Source: Adiantum capillus-veneris
Lineage: Eukaryota; Streptophyta; Polypodiopsida; Polypodiales; Pteridaceae
Direction of reading: 5' to 3'
Length of the DNA stretch: 64,000 bases
Assembly (NCBI GenBank): GCA_014529385.2
Contig: CM043944.1
Span: forward strand, 70,564,895-70,628,894
The notes under the pieces are model-generated. The model was not told where the DNA came from. It ran no database searches and worked only from the letters and a program-made list of their open reading frames with translations. The translations under genes and the position numbers were made by a program. Positions 1-12,273 of this stretch are shown here, one piece after another; position 1 is the first letter of the stretch, and each line of letters begins with the position of its first letter.

Positions 1-215
1 CACCACATTTTAAGCATGCGTAGGTGATTTCATCTGGATAGAGGCCATCACTTTGCATATGTTGAAAACAGTGTAGAGCCTTTTGTCCCTGCTCCAATTG
101 TGTGTATCCCGCAATCAGCGCATTCCAAGAGACGCCATTCCGGACAGCAAGCGAGGGCTGGTTCACCACCCCCTGCAAGCTCGCCCACTTTCCCATATCG
201 CTCGTCCTTTGCCTT
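1..215 (-). pseudogene. PPR protein fragment (PLS-type repeat), frameshifted
   Basis: On the minus strand, from about 160 down to the window edge, one frame reads through a typical plant PPR segment: NGVSWNALIAGYTQ, then a helix ending in HCFQHMQSDGLYPDEITY. This VSWNALIAGY...PDEITY pattern is the core of PLS-class PPR proteins, which bind organellar RNA. The stretch just upstream (about 165-215, YGKVGELAGGG) fits the end of the preceding repeat but lies in another frame, so there is at least one frameshift. After EITY the sequence ACLKCG is shorter than the usual repeat and looks internally deleted. The piece is therefore more likely a decayed PPR copy than a working gene. The rest of the gene would lie left of the window. 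Confidence 0.6.
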
Positions 216-216
216 C

Positions 217-2800
217 TTTGGTGCGACGAAAGCAGACAGTATTGTTTTTTTCCATGAAGCTCGCGCTAAATTTAGCCTCTGCCTTCTACCGTTTCCTCTC
301 CAATCAACCAATGCCAAGTGGCATGCTTCTCCTTTCTCCATTTTGCAAATCGCTCTTAGATAATCAAGGTAAACAAGAGCAGAGTGAGTAGGGATGTGAG
401 AGCAAGGATGGGGCAATGGTGGAGTGTGTGGATGCAGAGAGGGAGCTCGGGTAGTGTGGAAAGGCTAGGGGGTTCCACTAGAGTGCATCTCATACGATAA
501 TATAAGGTCTCATAAGTCACAAGCCCTCGCCAAAACTTGCACTAAGAGCAAGCAAAAACAATTGATATCTCGTGGGAGAAAGTACATATATAGTGTTCTT
601 TGCATTCAAGTAGAACATGATTTTGTTGCAGCTTGGATATATATTATGGGCGTTGGGTCTTTTTGATACACTTTTGATTCCATCCATGCTATGAAAATTT
701 CAATCAACTTGATGTGTGAACCTTTATTTGTCCACTAGGTTTATCATTTGACTTAAAGGGATTTGCATAAGTTTGGGATAAAGGTTTTCCCTAAACAATG
801 GTGCCACTGAAGGCTGCACAAGGCCTTAAAAATAGGCGAGAGAAGTACACAAGAGTGTTTGCGTCAAGGCATGACATGGGGGTTGATTAATGTGATGTGG
901 TGTATGTATGGTGAAAAGAAGACAAGAACCCATAGTAAAGAAATTAACTATTTCAAAATTTTATCTCCAACAAGTGACTTTCTGTCTCTCTCAGTCTCCC
1001 ATGTTCCTCATAGCTTAGAAGAGGAAAATGCTCAATGGATGGCCTTGTAACAAAGGCAAACAATGGCCTTGAAGTTTCCCCTAGACTGTCCAAGAGAGAA
1101 GTTGGTAGGAAAATGTGAGAAATGAGCCATCCTAGATGCTTCCCATCTTTCTGCTAATATAATTTTCCAAAGGATGTAGTTGTTTCTTGATTTTCATGTG
1201 TGTAGATTACTTCATATGGATGTTATTTTTATTTTCAGGTGAAAACACGGTGGTGCATGTCTTTTGCAAGGTCCTCTCCCAAAGGAAGTTTTAATTTTTT
1301 TCATTTTCACATACAAGTGGCTATGTATGAAGTTTGGCAATGCATTGCTCTAGCTCATGACCTTCCAAGAGAGTGTTACTCGATGCCTATGGGAAACACG
1401 ATCATTATATGACGTCCTAAAAAAATATATATGAGGGAAAACATATGGAATATATGGTCTGAAGTCAAACACACAACTTCGAGGGTTTGGTGATCACCAT
1501 TGTATTTTGTCTTATTAGTGGAACATCTACCCATGTATAGCTCTATAGCTTTGATCCAGGAATCTTTATTACATTAGTCTATGAGAGTTGAGACTATACC
1601 ACATTGCATGAGCCATTTTAACAGATGCTTTTTTTCCCCTAGACACCATCATTTCAAAGGACTACTCGATCTTTTTTAAAGAAATGTCGGTGTTCTTACG
1701 TTCGTACCTCACAATTCATATATCTTTCATATTACTTAATATTTTGAAGGAGACATTTCATTAGTATCGAACGTTCTCCCATAATGCCCTCATGACTTTT
1801 ACAAGCTAGCTAGGAATGAGACTCAAACCTTATGAAGTGATCATTCTTCCAAGGAAATGGTTGTGAGACATCATCCAAAAATTTGAGGAACAATGTCTCT
1901 CTAATTATGAGAATGTCCTCAGTTTTCTATTCAAGCTCCACCATAACCACGATCTCATATCTTCTCATCTCATAGTAAACTTTCACTTTGGGCTCCTATC
2001 TCTATTAGGTGTATACAAGAAAATATGTGTTGGACACCATAGAAACTAACACAAATATGTGATACTTAAGAGTTCATGAAAAGATAAGTGGAGAAGTGTG
2101 GTTGCATGATCTAATGCCTCTATGAGTTGCTTTATAATGTACTATGGAGACTTCATACATGATTGTTTGAAAAAGAAAGTACATTAAAAATGGGTTTCCA
2201 TTTTCTTCTCTTTATTCATTTGCGCATGTCCATCTCTATCTCTACATATGGTGCAAAAACTCATGGCTCATTTTCACTATAGCCATTTGAATTCTTCATA
2301 TGTGTGGAGTTTGTGCTTTGGGTCTTATGTGAGTATATCATGGTAGAAGGACTCTCCTTCCGAGGATGTGGTGGTTTGTATCAATCTCATACAGGACGTG
2401 CCATGCAAAGATATCCATTGGAGATGCCAATTCCTCTCTACATGGTTTGTTAACATCTTTGAGACAGACAACCCTTCAGGCTTTGTCAATTAGACTAATG
2501 CAATGATAATGTAGGAGTACCAGATCTTACAATAAGGTCTTGATGTTTTATCTATCATTATGAGGTCTAGGGAATAAATGAGAGGGAACGAGACACACGC
2601 ATATACCCACAAAGAGTGATAGGGTGTGAGAGAGAATGTGGAGTGGATCTGGATCACTATGGGTAAAAAATCTTTTATTTTGTAATAGCAAGCATCGACA
2701 AGCCTCAACATGTGGAAGACACTTCGACATGATTCTAATGCTCTACTATAGAGCTCCTTAGAAATCTATTTGATTACCACATTGTAGAACCTACATATAG
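217..2800. other. No recognisable gene
   Basis: AT-rich sequence with only short open frames in all six frames. I see no domain, LTR pair, terminal repeat or RNA gene. The segment around 100-360 is GC-richer and could be the old upstream part of the PPR copy. Confidence 0.5.
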
Positions 2801-2807
2801 CATAAAT

Positions 2808-2925
2808 CCCCCCCCCCCCCCAAAAAAAAAAAAACACACATACACACAAAGTCATATTAATGTCTTTCAGGGCCAACATGATCTATGTGATGAGAGAGAA
2901 GGGGGGGGGGGGGGGGGGGGGGGGG
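2808..2925. repeat. Homopolymer cluster: C14, A13 and G25
   Basis: A run of 14 C (2808-2821) is followed directly by 13 A (2822-2834), and about 70 bp further on by 25 G (2901-2925). A CA/TA-rich low-complexity stretch continues to about 3085. The C and G runs can pair as a hairpin, and the G run can form a quadruplex. Confidence 0.9.
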
Positions 2926-3597
2926 AATCGATGACAAGGGAGAGATAGAGAGAATGTGATGTGTATCACAGAGATATGGATAAAGATAACAATACACATA
3001 ATCCATATATATACACTCACACACGTATATACACATACATACATATATTTACACACATATACACTTACACACATATGTATGTGCACAAGACATTTAAGCG
3101 AGAATATAGAAATGAGAGAGAGATAGCGTCGTGCTCATGAGTGAGCTAGGGGGGTCGGGCGTACTCGTGTCTCATAAAATAGGCAGCTATGGCGCCTGAA
3201 TTAAAGCTTCTCTATTAGATCGCTCAAGCACCTCCTGATGGGATAACCCCCCTCCCCTCTTCCTTCTTTCAAAAATAAAAGAGAGTCAGTAGCCATAAAT
3301 ATCTGGCAGGCAGCTTGTGGAATCATCACTTGAACATATACTTTAAAGAGTATAAACCAACATACAAAGACGGCCAAGGGGAGGACACACACTTCTCATC
3401 AATGCCCATGTGCATGTTCCCTGTTACATGCCAAAGCTGACATTCCTCAGCACTGCCTGCTGTAGTGAGAGAGAAAAATGCACTGCAATACTCACTCTCT
3501 TTCCAAATTACATGGAGAATTACAATATATTCCTCTTGAAATTGAGTATAAGGCACAAGGTGCAGAAAGGATGTCAAAAAAACACAGGCTCTGCTAT

Positions 3598-5228
3598 TCA
3601 CTTCTTCACAAATCCAAGACCATTGGCTTCGGCATATCTCTCCATGAAGCGCATGAACCTGTCCCAGTCCTTCAATGTTCTCATTATGTACCGAGCCTCA
3701 ATCCTTGAAGGTTTTCCGTTAACAAACTTGGCACTGACATCAACTGTTGAAAGAACACCCTCTTCATCTTGCATGAAAAGCCCTGTGATGTCCCTCAACT
3801 CTCCAGCAGCATCAAAAACTGACGGCTGCTCAAAGCTAAAAGTTGCAACTCCATTAGTCCCATCTTTAGATCTTGTAAGAGAAACATCAGGAATAGTTTG
3901 CTCGTTCACGCCTTTGATAAACTGAATAACTGGTTTTGACATGGAAACTACTGCCCGGGTACTGCCCGATCCAGTGGCTGAAGACGAATGCAAGATGAGA
4001 TTCTCAAGCTTTGTTTGGAGTCCCACAAATGAAGACTTTGAACTGCTACACTGATAGGCACTGGAGGAGAGTGCTAAGCCTGCAGATCAAACAAGATACA
4101 TTATATGCAAGCCCTTCGCATGCCTAAACGCACATATCACAGACCGTATGAGAACAATGCAGCATAGCAAACAAGGTGGAAACAACCAAGAACCAAAATA
4201 GTTGCAAGCAGATTCTAGGCCTGCACATCAAACAGGACCCATTGTATGCAAGCCCTTCATGCTTAAACTCACAAATCACAAGGCATAGTGAACAAGCTGG
4301 ACATCAGTCAAGGACCGAAATAGTTGCGAACAGATATCTAGCAGCTCAAATTCTGCCCTATAAAGGAAGCCCAGGAGGACCCGTAGAAGATATGTGAGCC
4401 AGGAACCGTATCTACTGCAGTAACTCCCTCTCATTATTACATGATTCCACATGTCAACACCATTCTGGACACAAGAATATGCCAACTCTTTGCTTGCAAT
4501 CACCCTCATTCATACAAAGGCAGTCTGTGGTCACCGTGAAGAAACATTGGGACACCAGTATTGCACTATCTTATGATTTATAACAGGAGTCACTGTAAAG
4601 GCACTTACAAAGAAGCAATTACTCCAAGCAAGCAATGGAGTCATTGCTTCTTTGAAAGAACGTTGTGTCTGCCACATGAGCGGTTTAGTTGTGGATGTGG
4701 ACGCAAGCCTCATCTCAGTCACCGAAAGTGCAAGCAGTATGTCAATGCACACATAGGCTGCTTAACCGGTACTGCACTATCATATTATCTACCAGCAAAC
4801 GATGGAGTCGCTGCAGCTTCAGACCATCAAGAGAACGCATACGCATTTTTCTGTGGCTGCAAGCCTCCTCCAAGCACCTGAAAGGCTGCTTGACCATTGC
4901 TACCAAATGACATAATCGACAAGAAACATTACAGCCCTTAAGAGAACACACAATGCAGGTAGCCCAGGTTAGGCAATGCAAGCAACCATGACCACAAAAC
5001 CTCGGAAAAAGCAAGATCCAGCCCTTAAACAACTTGGAAAAACCACAGTGGGAGCGAATCATCCACCCTGTCTCTTCCAGTTCATGACGATGTGAAGAAC
5101 AGTAGCGTACCTGTGCCAGAGCGACTCAAGAATGGCAAACTCCGACTCTGCTGCGGTAGACTCTGCTGGAAATGAGCAGTGGTGGAAGCGGTGCACGGGG
5201 ATGCAGGAGCTTTCACAAGAGATGCCAT
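3598..5228 (-). CDS. PSB28: Photosystem II assembly factor Psb28, chloroplast precursor (two exons)
   Basis: Psb28 is a small stromal-side thylakoid protein that binds CP47-containing photosystem II assembly intermediates. Exon 2 (3598-4079) encodes the whole conserved domain: [56 protein letters not shown] and a C-terminal [19 protein letters not shown], which match the Psb28 family closely. Exon 2 has no good ATG at its 5' end. An acceptor (CTGCAG) lies at 4080-4085. Exon 1 (5111-5228) starts with ATG at 5228, encodes a Ser/Pro/Gln-rich peptide beginning [12 protein letters not shown], and ends at a GT donor in phase 1, matching exon 2. The joined frame is 600 nt including the stop (199 residues), with a roughly 80-90 residue transit peptide rich in Ser and poor in acidic residues. 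Length, splice phase and targeting peptide all fit a functional nuclear gene. The intron is about 1.03 kb. Confidence 0.93.
4078..4341. repeat. Tandem duplication inside the Psb28 intron
   Basis: Two diverged direct copies of about 125-140 bp (4078-4218 and 4219-4341) each start GCCTGCA and contain ATCAAACA, GTATGCAAGCCCTTC-like and GAAATAGTTGC-like blocks. The unit spans the intron/exon-2 boundary on the minus strand, so the intron carries a second, decayed copy of the 3' splice region. A looser duplication may also exist around 4555-4870. Confidence 0.7.
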
Positions 5229-6639
5229 GCTCCCCGGCTCGTCCCCGCCACCAAAGTCGCTTCAGCAGGAGAGATGGACGCCAAGTAGTGATCAGTGAAC
5301 TTTCAACGTGTGTCATCTCGCTCAATATTATGGTCACCCTTTTTCTGTGGCCTTCAAAATCTTACATTGTCTATTATCCTTTGAATCCGTGTTTTTATTT
5401 GGCCCGTTCAACAGCCTCAGTTTGTGTCCGTATGTGCAAGGGCCATGCTGCTTTCGTTAGCTTTAGTAAGATTAAGGATGTGGTCACACGTGCATCAGTT
5501 TATGCAGCAATGCCACATTTGGCATCGTTACAAAAAGACTTGGCATCATTATATATAAGACAAATAACCGGTGCACATGTGAGTCGTGACTTTTCGTGGG
5601 TGATAATGTATTATTGATATGGTCACATTACAATCACTTTGATGAAGATTCTCACTAAAATAAGTTATACATAAAGTTGTTCCAAATCTCACCAAATTCA
5701 CTAGTTCAATGGGAAAACCGTCTCTAACCAGTGAGAAGCTAAAACGGGAGTGTCCTTATTGTAAGTATGCATGAATACATCTTCTAAACTTATTTTTGGT
5801 GAGAATATTTTCAAAAGTGATATGGTTGTGACTATATTGTGGTGTACCCATGATATGATGTTTGGTGGGACAGCACGCCTTGGGTTTGTGGCATGTACTT
5901 CTCCTGTTGGAAATTATAAGGAGGTGCTCCAGAATGTTGGACAGATGCTCACTTGCTCTAGTTTTGATCTTCACTTGTGCCCTTCATATTGGTGTAGTTA
6001 GATAGCCGGCAGTTCTGGAACAGTCCTTGTTTTCATTCTTTGCTTTGGATGAATGGCCTATGCACTTGACACTCGGTAGAGGTGGCGGTCATAAAATTGG
6101 GAATGGGTCGAGGAGATTTCTTCCACTAGAGCCACAATAACATATCTCTTATAAATGCTAATCATAGTAGTAGATGAACTAGTCACTATGCTTTTAGATT
6201 GTAATGGATACCTATGGAATGGAATGGAATGAAGGGTTTGGAAACGACTAAATAGAAAACAACAAGACATTATACTACTTCATGTTGAGACTCGGGCATG
6301 TGATGCTCAAAGAAACAAAGGCTTGGGAAAACATAATACACGCTCTTTGGCATGGATAGTGAATTGTGTAGGAAGATTTCACAACTTGACTATTATGGAT
6401 AAGTGTGTATGCATTACAAAATACTCCAAACGTAGGCAGAATGTTGCAATATGGCTCTCTTTCATGCTCTATTTACCATTGAGGCTATACATGCGACAAT
6501 CAACACCTTGGCCAACCATAAGACAAGGGATCTTCAAGTATGAAGCCAAAAACGTTCAAATGGATAGGAAAGAAAGCATAAGATTGGGTGTGTGAGATAT
6601 TTAATCTTGGACTTCAATATAGGAGGCCTTATGATTTGC
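5229..6639. other. Psb28 upstream region and unassigned sequence
   Basis: 5229-5480 should hold the Psb28 5' UTR and promoter, but I cannot point to a definite TATA box or element. From about 5770 to 6000 the plus strand has an open stretch of 76 codons that I do not recognise. It could be an upstream part of the LINE relic that starts near 6640. Confidence 0.35.
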
Positions 6640-7161
6640 ACACTAAGTGAATTAAGCCTCTATATAAAGGATGAGATGTAAACAATGCAAACAAGTATAG
6701 GAATATTAATGGTTGGATCTCTAAACCATAGGAAGTAAATGGCAACCATGTTACCATGTTGATGGGCAAGTGGGCTTTTGTCATGGTCATAGTATCATCA
6801 ACCACCTTGTTACCCTTAGGTTCTCGCAAAGTAGATTAGATTGGAAGAAAAAGGCTTGTATTTTTACTTTGTGAACTTCGAGAAGGCTTTCTATATGGCT
6901 CCTTGTGAGAATCTTTGGAGATTCATGGAAGAACTACAAGCGCCAATGTCAATACATGTGTACAATTTCATGCCCATGTGAGAAAGTGATATGTCTAGTG
7001 TATTTGGTAAAGGAAACTTCAAAATTTTCCTCAACCAATATTGGCATTAATCAAGCATGCCCATTTTCACCGCCTCTCTTTGGGCTATGCATCAATGGAT
7101 TGGGGCACATGATTCTCGAGTACATGCACCAAGAAGGTAGTAAAGAACTTCTTATTGATAA
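6640..7161 (+). pseudogene. LINE-type reverse transcriptase relic, 5' part
   Basis: Broken plus-strand frames show the order of motifs in non-LTR reverse transcriptase: GQVGFCHGHSIINHLVTLR (about 6765-6820, the GFR-GHST motif), FVNFEKAFYMAPCENLW (about 6866-6918, the VDFEKAFD motif), and GINQACPFSPPLFGLCINGL (about 7045-7103, the GV-QG-PLSP-LF motif). The frame changes several times and stops interrupt it, so it is dead. The homology ends at 7161, exactly where the gypsy-A LTR begins, and resumes at 26086. Nothing here is an LTR-element motif. The 5' limit is uncertain. Confidence 0.75.
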
Positions 7162-7808
7162 TGTGACAGAATTAATCTAGTTTTATTAACCGTAGAGGAA
7201 TTATACTAACAAGAGAAACTGTTTCATTAAGGAGATTCCTTATGAGCAAAGACAAAGTGCTTGGTTGGAGTCTATAACAAGAAACAACATAACTTGTTTG
7301 CTTGGCATGCAAAATAACTTGAAAAAGAGAGAAATATTAAGACCGACAACATTTGAGGACCGGATTTACTTGGAGCCGCCTCCCCCCCTCCAAAAGAACT
7401 TTGTATTATAACTTCTCCCATTGAGAGAGACTTGTTTAACACACAATCTTTGTGTCCTTCAAAGCCCAATTGATACCATGAACATGGGAAGCTTCATGCA
7501 CCAAAATTACACTTGGTTGGGCTCAATCCCAAGACCTCAAACACCTTCAAAGGTGGAGAGAGCTAGCGAGGAGTGAGGAAAGAGAAGAAGAAGAAGAAGT
7601 ATTTTTACAAGGAAGAAGTAAACTTCTCACATTAGTTCACTCATAAAGCATATCATAGCATAATAATGGAGATGGAGAAGAAGATAAGCATGCTTGTAAG
7701 CTTGGCACTTGCTTAGATTCTCATTCTATGGCCAAGTGTTGTTGGTGTAGGCTTCTCCACTTCCCTTTGCCTTGAGAGGGAATCTTCACACTGTGGAATG
7801 AATTTCCT

Positions 7809-7863
<55 letters not shown>
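7809..7863. repeat. (GA)n microsatellite inside the gypsy-A LTR
   Basis: An uninterrupted GA tract of about 50 bp. The other LTR has a matching tract at 25169-25214, so the repeat was part of the LTR before insertion. Confidence 0.9.
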
Positions 7864-7868
<5 letters not shown>

Positions 7869-8101
7869 CATTGACCCCCTCTTCTTAAGCATGCTTGAAG
7901 GCTATCGGTCCTTGAAGTGGGCTAGCTAATGGATGGCTCATTTCATATCAAGCAAGAGGGTTAGCATTGTGACAACTCTCCTTCATTCCCTCTTTGCGAA
8001 GAGAGATTAATTCTTTAATTAAATAAAGCTGAATTCTTATTGGCTCTCAAGGTGGGCTATCCAATGATATTGAAGCTAGCTCATGGAAGGCTCATGTAAA
8101 G

Positions 8102-8273
8102 TGTCAGGACAAGGGTCCTGTAACCTAAGAACTAGGATGGTCATGGACTACATCCAAGGGTCGGGCTAGACAATGTGGACAGGGGATCTGTCTAGGGCAA
8201 GGGGCTAGGAGCCCACCTATATAATGGGAGGTTGGGAGGAGGATCTTCAGTCTAGTTTCCCCTAGTTCTTACA
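8102..8273 (+). repeat. 5' LTR of the chromovirus
   Basis: It starts tgtcaggacaag and ends ttcttaca. A likely TATA motif (cctatataatggg) lies at about 8215-8228, roughly 45 bp before the LTR end. The motif is conserved in the 3' LTR. Confidence 0.93.
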
Positions 8274-8274
8274 T

Positions 8275-8286
8275 TGGTATCAGAGC
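8275..8286 (+). promoter_or_regulatory. Primer-binding site, initiator tRNA-Met type (chromovirus)
   Basis: TGGTATCAGAGC, complementary to the 3' end of plant initiator tRNA-Met, lies one base after the 5' LTR. Confidence 0.93.
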
Positions 8287-9114
8287 TTAGGTTAGCTAGG
8301 AAGTCTCTCTTCCACTCTCTCTCTCTAGGCGTGGTCACTTTTTGCTCCTAATAATAGGGCCTTGAGGTGAGAACCGTGGCTTTTGTAGGGCTTTTGCCAA
8401 ATTTAGTAAGGGGGCTGTCTAAATCGGACACTTTTCTCGTTTTGGAAGGGGAGCTGTGGTGCATGAAATTCCGCCATCTTGGGCTTGACATGAGCGCCCT
8501 GGGGAAGAAGGGGGGATTCCAAGAGCTCATGGCCAACTTCTGCCACTGCAAGCCACACACAAGCTTCTCTCTCCTCGCGTTTCTTCTGTGCGCTGCCTGC
8601 GTTATTTGCCTTCAAGAACTTGCGTTATTTTCACATGGCAAGGCCAATTGACAATGAATTTGAGCCTTGGCCATTCTAGGTGGCCCTTCCCACAAGCAAG
8701 GCAATTCCCACAAGCCTCGACCTCCGTACTCGGTGCAAGAAGTAATCCGTATCGACTTCCCTCGAGCCTGATGGCTTACGAGTCCGCTCAAATCTTGCAG
8801 AAAATTCTAGGTTTCTGCAATTGCGACAGTTTCAATTGGCGTTCATGCAACATAATCATTTGCCGATTAAGAAAGCTTTCAATAATTAAGCTTCTTCACA
8901 ACGGTAATGCTTCAACCATCTACACTACACGATTTCAGTCATCTTGTGAGCCACGGGCAAGTTTGCGAAGTTCGTTTTTTACGCCGCTTGTGCAAATTCT
9001 TCTTTTTTCGACGGTCAGGTGCTACGACGCACAAGTGGAGTTAACTATACTTGGCAAGTGGTACCAAAATCAGGTATTTTTTTCTGAGTACTTCTTTCAT
9101 TGCACTGTGTCACC
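8287..9114 (+). other. Untranslated leader of the chromovirus
   Basis: About 830 bp separate the primer site from the gag start. It holds overlapping open stretches of 94 and 182 codons (8367-8651 and 8588-9136) that I do not recognise and do not regard as genes. Packaging and RNA-structure signals normally lie in this position. Confidence 0.5.
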
Positions 9115-10120
9115 ATGGATTCGGATATCAACATGACATTTGATTTTGAGCAAAGTACTCCTGATCCTACCAATGACGGCTCGCGGCCGGATCCTCCCAA
9201 GGAGAGTACCCGCGATGCTATGACAGGAGAAGATACTTATGAATTGCTCGATATTCAAGAACTTCGTGCACTTCAGACACACATGACAGTCATGGATGAA
9301 AATTTTAAGGCTTTAAATGAAAATGTTACTAAACTTTCCACATTAGTCATTCAATTAATGCAGCAGCAGTCTAAGAGTCCTGTTGACACCTACATGCATG
9401 AGCACGTTGGAACACAAGGGCAAGGCCCAATAGATGAAACAATGCATACTCTCACTGCCAAAGAGGTAGATGACTTGTTAAAGAACTTTAAACCACCAGT
9501 TTTCAAGGGTGAAGACCGAGACCGTAATAAGGATACAACAAACATCTTTCTCAGTAAATGGGATGGAATTCACGCCTTACGGCGTACTCCGGATGCAATC
9601 AGAGCTCTGCAAACGAGCTTAACTCTGGAAGGTAAGGCCTACAAATGGTGGATGTCTCTCAAGGAGAAGAACATCATACCACAGAGTTGGGCAGCCTTTG
9701 AAGCAATGTTTAGCAAGGAATTTTTGTCTACAAACGAGGCCGATCGGAATTGGACCGCTTGGGACACATGTTGCATGCGCCAATATCCATCACTCCTTGA
9801 ATATATCTCTCACTATCGGGACGTCATCCTCAAGTTGGAAGGCTTGGATACCTTTCAACAAGTACGAGGTTCATACGAGGTCTAACTCCAGAACTTAAGA
9901 AGTATGTCAAGACCCAGGACCCTAAAACACTTGAGGAAGCCATAGTGAAAGCACTTGAGGTCCAGGGGTCCTCTCTCTCCTGAGGATTTTGATAAAGCCA
10001 AGAAAGAGAAGCTATGTTTTCAATGCTTAGGAAGAGGCCATGGAAAAAAGGATTGTCCTAAGGAAAAATCTACTGCTCAGGGGAAGGAGAAAGCAGTGCA
10101 CATGGGTCAACTACTGCCTC
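9115..10120 (+). pseudogene. Chromovirus gag (capsid and zinc knuckle), frameshifted
   Basis: Gag forms the cytoplasmic particle that packages element RNA. The likely start is ATG at 9115 in good context (caccATGG), giving MDSDINMTFDFEQ. A capsid-like segment follows (TSLTLEGKAYKWWMSL, about 9625-9672). The frame shifts near 9868, so the next segment (FIRGLTPELKKYV) is read in another frame, then shifts back near 9965. A CCHC knuckle CFQCLGRGHGKKDC lies at about 10016-10057. Confidence 0.85.
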
Positions 10121-10626
10121 TTGAGTCTTTCTCAAAATTCTCCATAGTGGAAGTAACACACACTGAGGTGGTGCATGAATGCTGTCTCACAGCTTCCATG
10201 TGGCAACAAACCTTTGGACCACATGAGTTAGTACGTATGCACAGATATCTGCAAGGGCACAAGTTGCGCATCGTGGTAGATGATGGTGCTACTCACAATT
10301 TCATCAATTATGGATTGGTGAAAAAGCTCAAATTGCCTCAAACTCCGAGTACCCACCGCTACAAGGTAGCAATGATGAATGGACATTATACTGAAATATG
10401 GGATACTCAATGCCGAGTTGTCCCATTGGAAGTACAAGGGTACTCTACTTGTTTGGATTTTCAAGTTATGAACATGGAAAGGGCTGATGTGGTTCTTGGT
10501 AGGGAGTGGTTGCATAGCCTAGGACCATCACTAAAGTGTAGCTATGAGCACAATAGCTTGATGTTTGATTCCCATGGCACACATGTATTGTTGTTAGGAG
10601 AAATGATATCCCTTCATCACCACTGA
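10121..10626 (+). pseudogene. Chromovirus aspartic protease segment
   Basis: A retropepsin-like domain continues in the frame of the zinc knuckle. The active-site motif is VVDDGATHNFI at about 10274-10306; the family normally has D(S/T)GA, so Ser is replaced by Asp next to the catalytic Asp. ADVVLGREWLHSLGP follows, the usual second half of plant gypsy proteases. The frame stops at 10626, before the RT, which lies in a different frame. Confidence 0.85.
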
Positions 10627-10643
10627 TTTGTACTGCTAAGCTT

Positions 10644-12273
10644 ATGCAACTCGTTTTTGATAATGAAATAGAACAGGTTTTCTTGTGTTACTCACTGTCT
10701 CATTTTCTTTCTAACATTGAGTCTGTTGAACATTCCTCAACGCCGCATGCTTCTCTCTCCTCTATTCCACCAATTGCTAATTCTACACAAGCAAATGTTG
10801 CCAATCAATTACAAAAATTATTAAAGGAATTTCAAGATGTCTTTCCTAATGATTTTCCATTAGGTTTACCGCCAACACGCTCTGTACAACATGGCATTGA
10901 CGTGACTGCAGGCTGTAAACGTGTTAGTAAACCACCTTACCGTATGAGTTACTCAGAGGCTGCTGAGGTGGAACGTCAGCTTGCTGACTACCTTAGCAGA
11001 GGGTTTATACAACCCAGTTCTTCACCATGGGCTTCGCCTATCCTTTTAGTGAAGAAAAAGGATGGCAGTATGCACATGTGCGTAGACTATCGGGGCTTAA
11101 ATGCGGTTACAGTTAAGAACAAATACCCATTGCCAAGGGTAGATGAGTTATTTGATAAGCTAACTCATGCTCGAATTTTTACAAAAATCAACTTGCAGTC
11201 AGGATATCACCAAGTCCGTATTCGGCTTGCCGATATACCTAAGACTGCATTCCGAACACGGTTTGGACATTACGAGTTTTTTGGTGATGCCCTTTGGGTT
11301 AACCAATGCGCCCGCAACATTCATGGCACTTATAATGGACAGTGTCTTGAAGCCATATTTGGGTAAATTTGTCATTGTGTTCCTCGATGACATTCTGGTT
11401 TATAATTCTTCTGAAGAAGAATACTTACAACATCTCAGGCAGGTGTTTGAGTTGTTACGCACAAACAAGTTATATGCCAAGGAATCTAAATGTGATTTTC
11501 TCAAGGAGAAAATTCATTATTTAGGGCATGTTATTTCAGCTAATGGCCTATACATGGATCAAACCAAAGTGGATACCATTCGGAAATGGCCACCTCCTAA
11601 AAATCTGGAAGAATTACAGATCTTTTTAGGCTTTGCCGGTTTTTACCGAAGGTTCGTTAAAAACTATGCTCACATTGCTGTCCCTATGACAGACCAACTA
11701 AAAGGCAAAGGTAAAGCTTTTCAGTGGGGTTCCGCTCAACAGCACAGTTTTGAAACACTCAAAGACGCATTAGCTACAGCTCCTATACTGGCTATTTTAG
11801 ATCCTTTGAAACCATTCGTTTTGGAAACGGATGCCAGTGATTGTGCTATTGGAGCAATCCTGTTACAAGACGGACAGCCGATTACATTTGAAAGTAAGAA
11901 GCTGGATGCAGCTCAACAGAATTATTCTGCTTACAAACACGAACTCTATGCAATAGTGTCTGCCTTAAAGACATGGCGGCACTATCTGTATGGTGCTCAG
12001 TTCGAGATTGTTTTTGACCATGAGAGCATCAAATGGTTTACACAACAAACAAATTTAAAGGGTCGAAAAGCCAGGCGGGCCGAGATCCTTCAGGAATATG
12101 ACGCCAAATTAAGGTATCGCAAAGGCCGATACAATGTAGTGGAAGACGCTCTTAGTCGAATGCCAGAGATCAATTCTCTCTTGTTCACGGAACTTCGTAG
12201 TGAATTTCTAGATTCTCTCAAAGGCAAATATGAGCATGATGAAACATATTCCAAAGTGTGGAGCCATGTTTAA
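10644..12273 (+). pseudogene. Chromovirus reverse transcriptase and RNase H, one frameshift
   Basis: RT copies element RNA to DNA and RNase H removes the template. The N-terminal half (10644 to about 11285) shows [37 protein letters not shown] and [10 protein letters not shown]. In a T-rich run at about 11277-11283 the frame changes, consistent with one extra T. It then continues in the third frame with [13 protein letters not shown] and the catalytic FLDDILVY at about 11380-11405. RNase H follows with LETDASDCAIGAILLQDGQP (about 11821-11880) and VEDALSRMPE at its end. A stop at 12271-12273 closes the frame before the integrase. Confidence 0.92.

Noticed and set aside
48-416. 122-codon minus-strand frame as a gene
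   Set aside because: Its last third overlaps the PPR frame in a different phase, and the upstream part has no family features.
4689-5062. Open frames of 73-106 codons between 4561 and 5062
   Set aside because: They lie inside the Psb28 intron and overlap on both strands with no motif.
8367-9136. 94- and 182-codon frames before the chromovirus gag
   Set aside because: They occupy the retroelement leader, have no recognisable domain, and the second overlaps the gag start.
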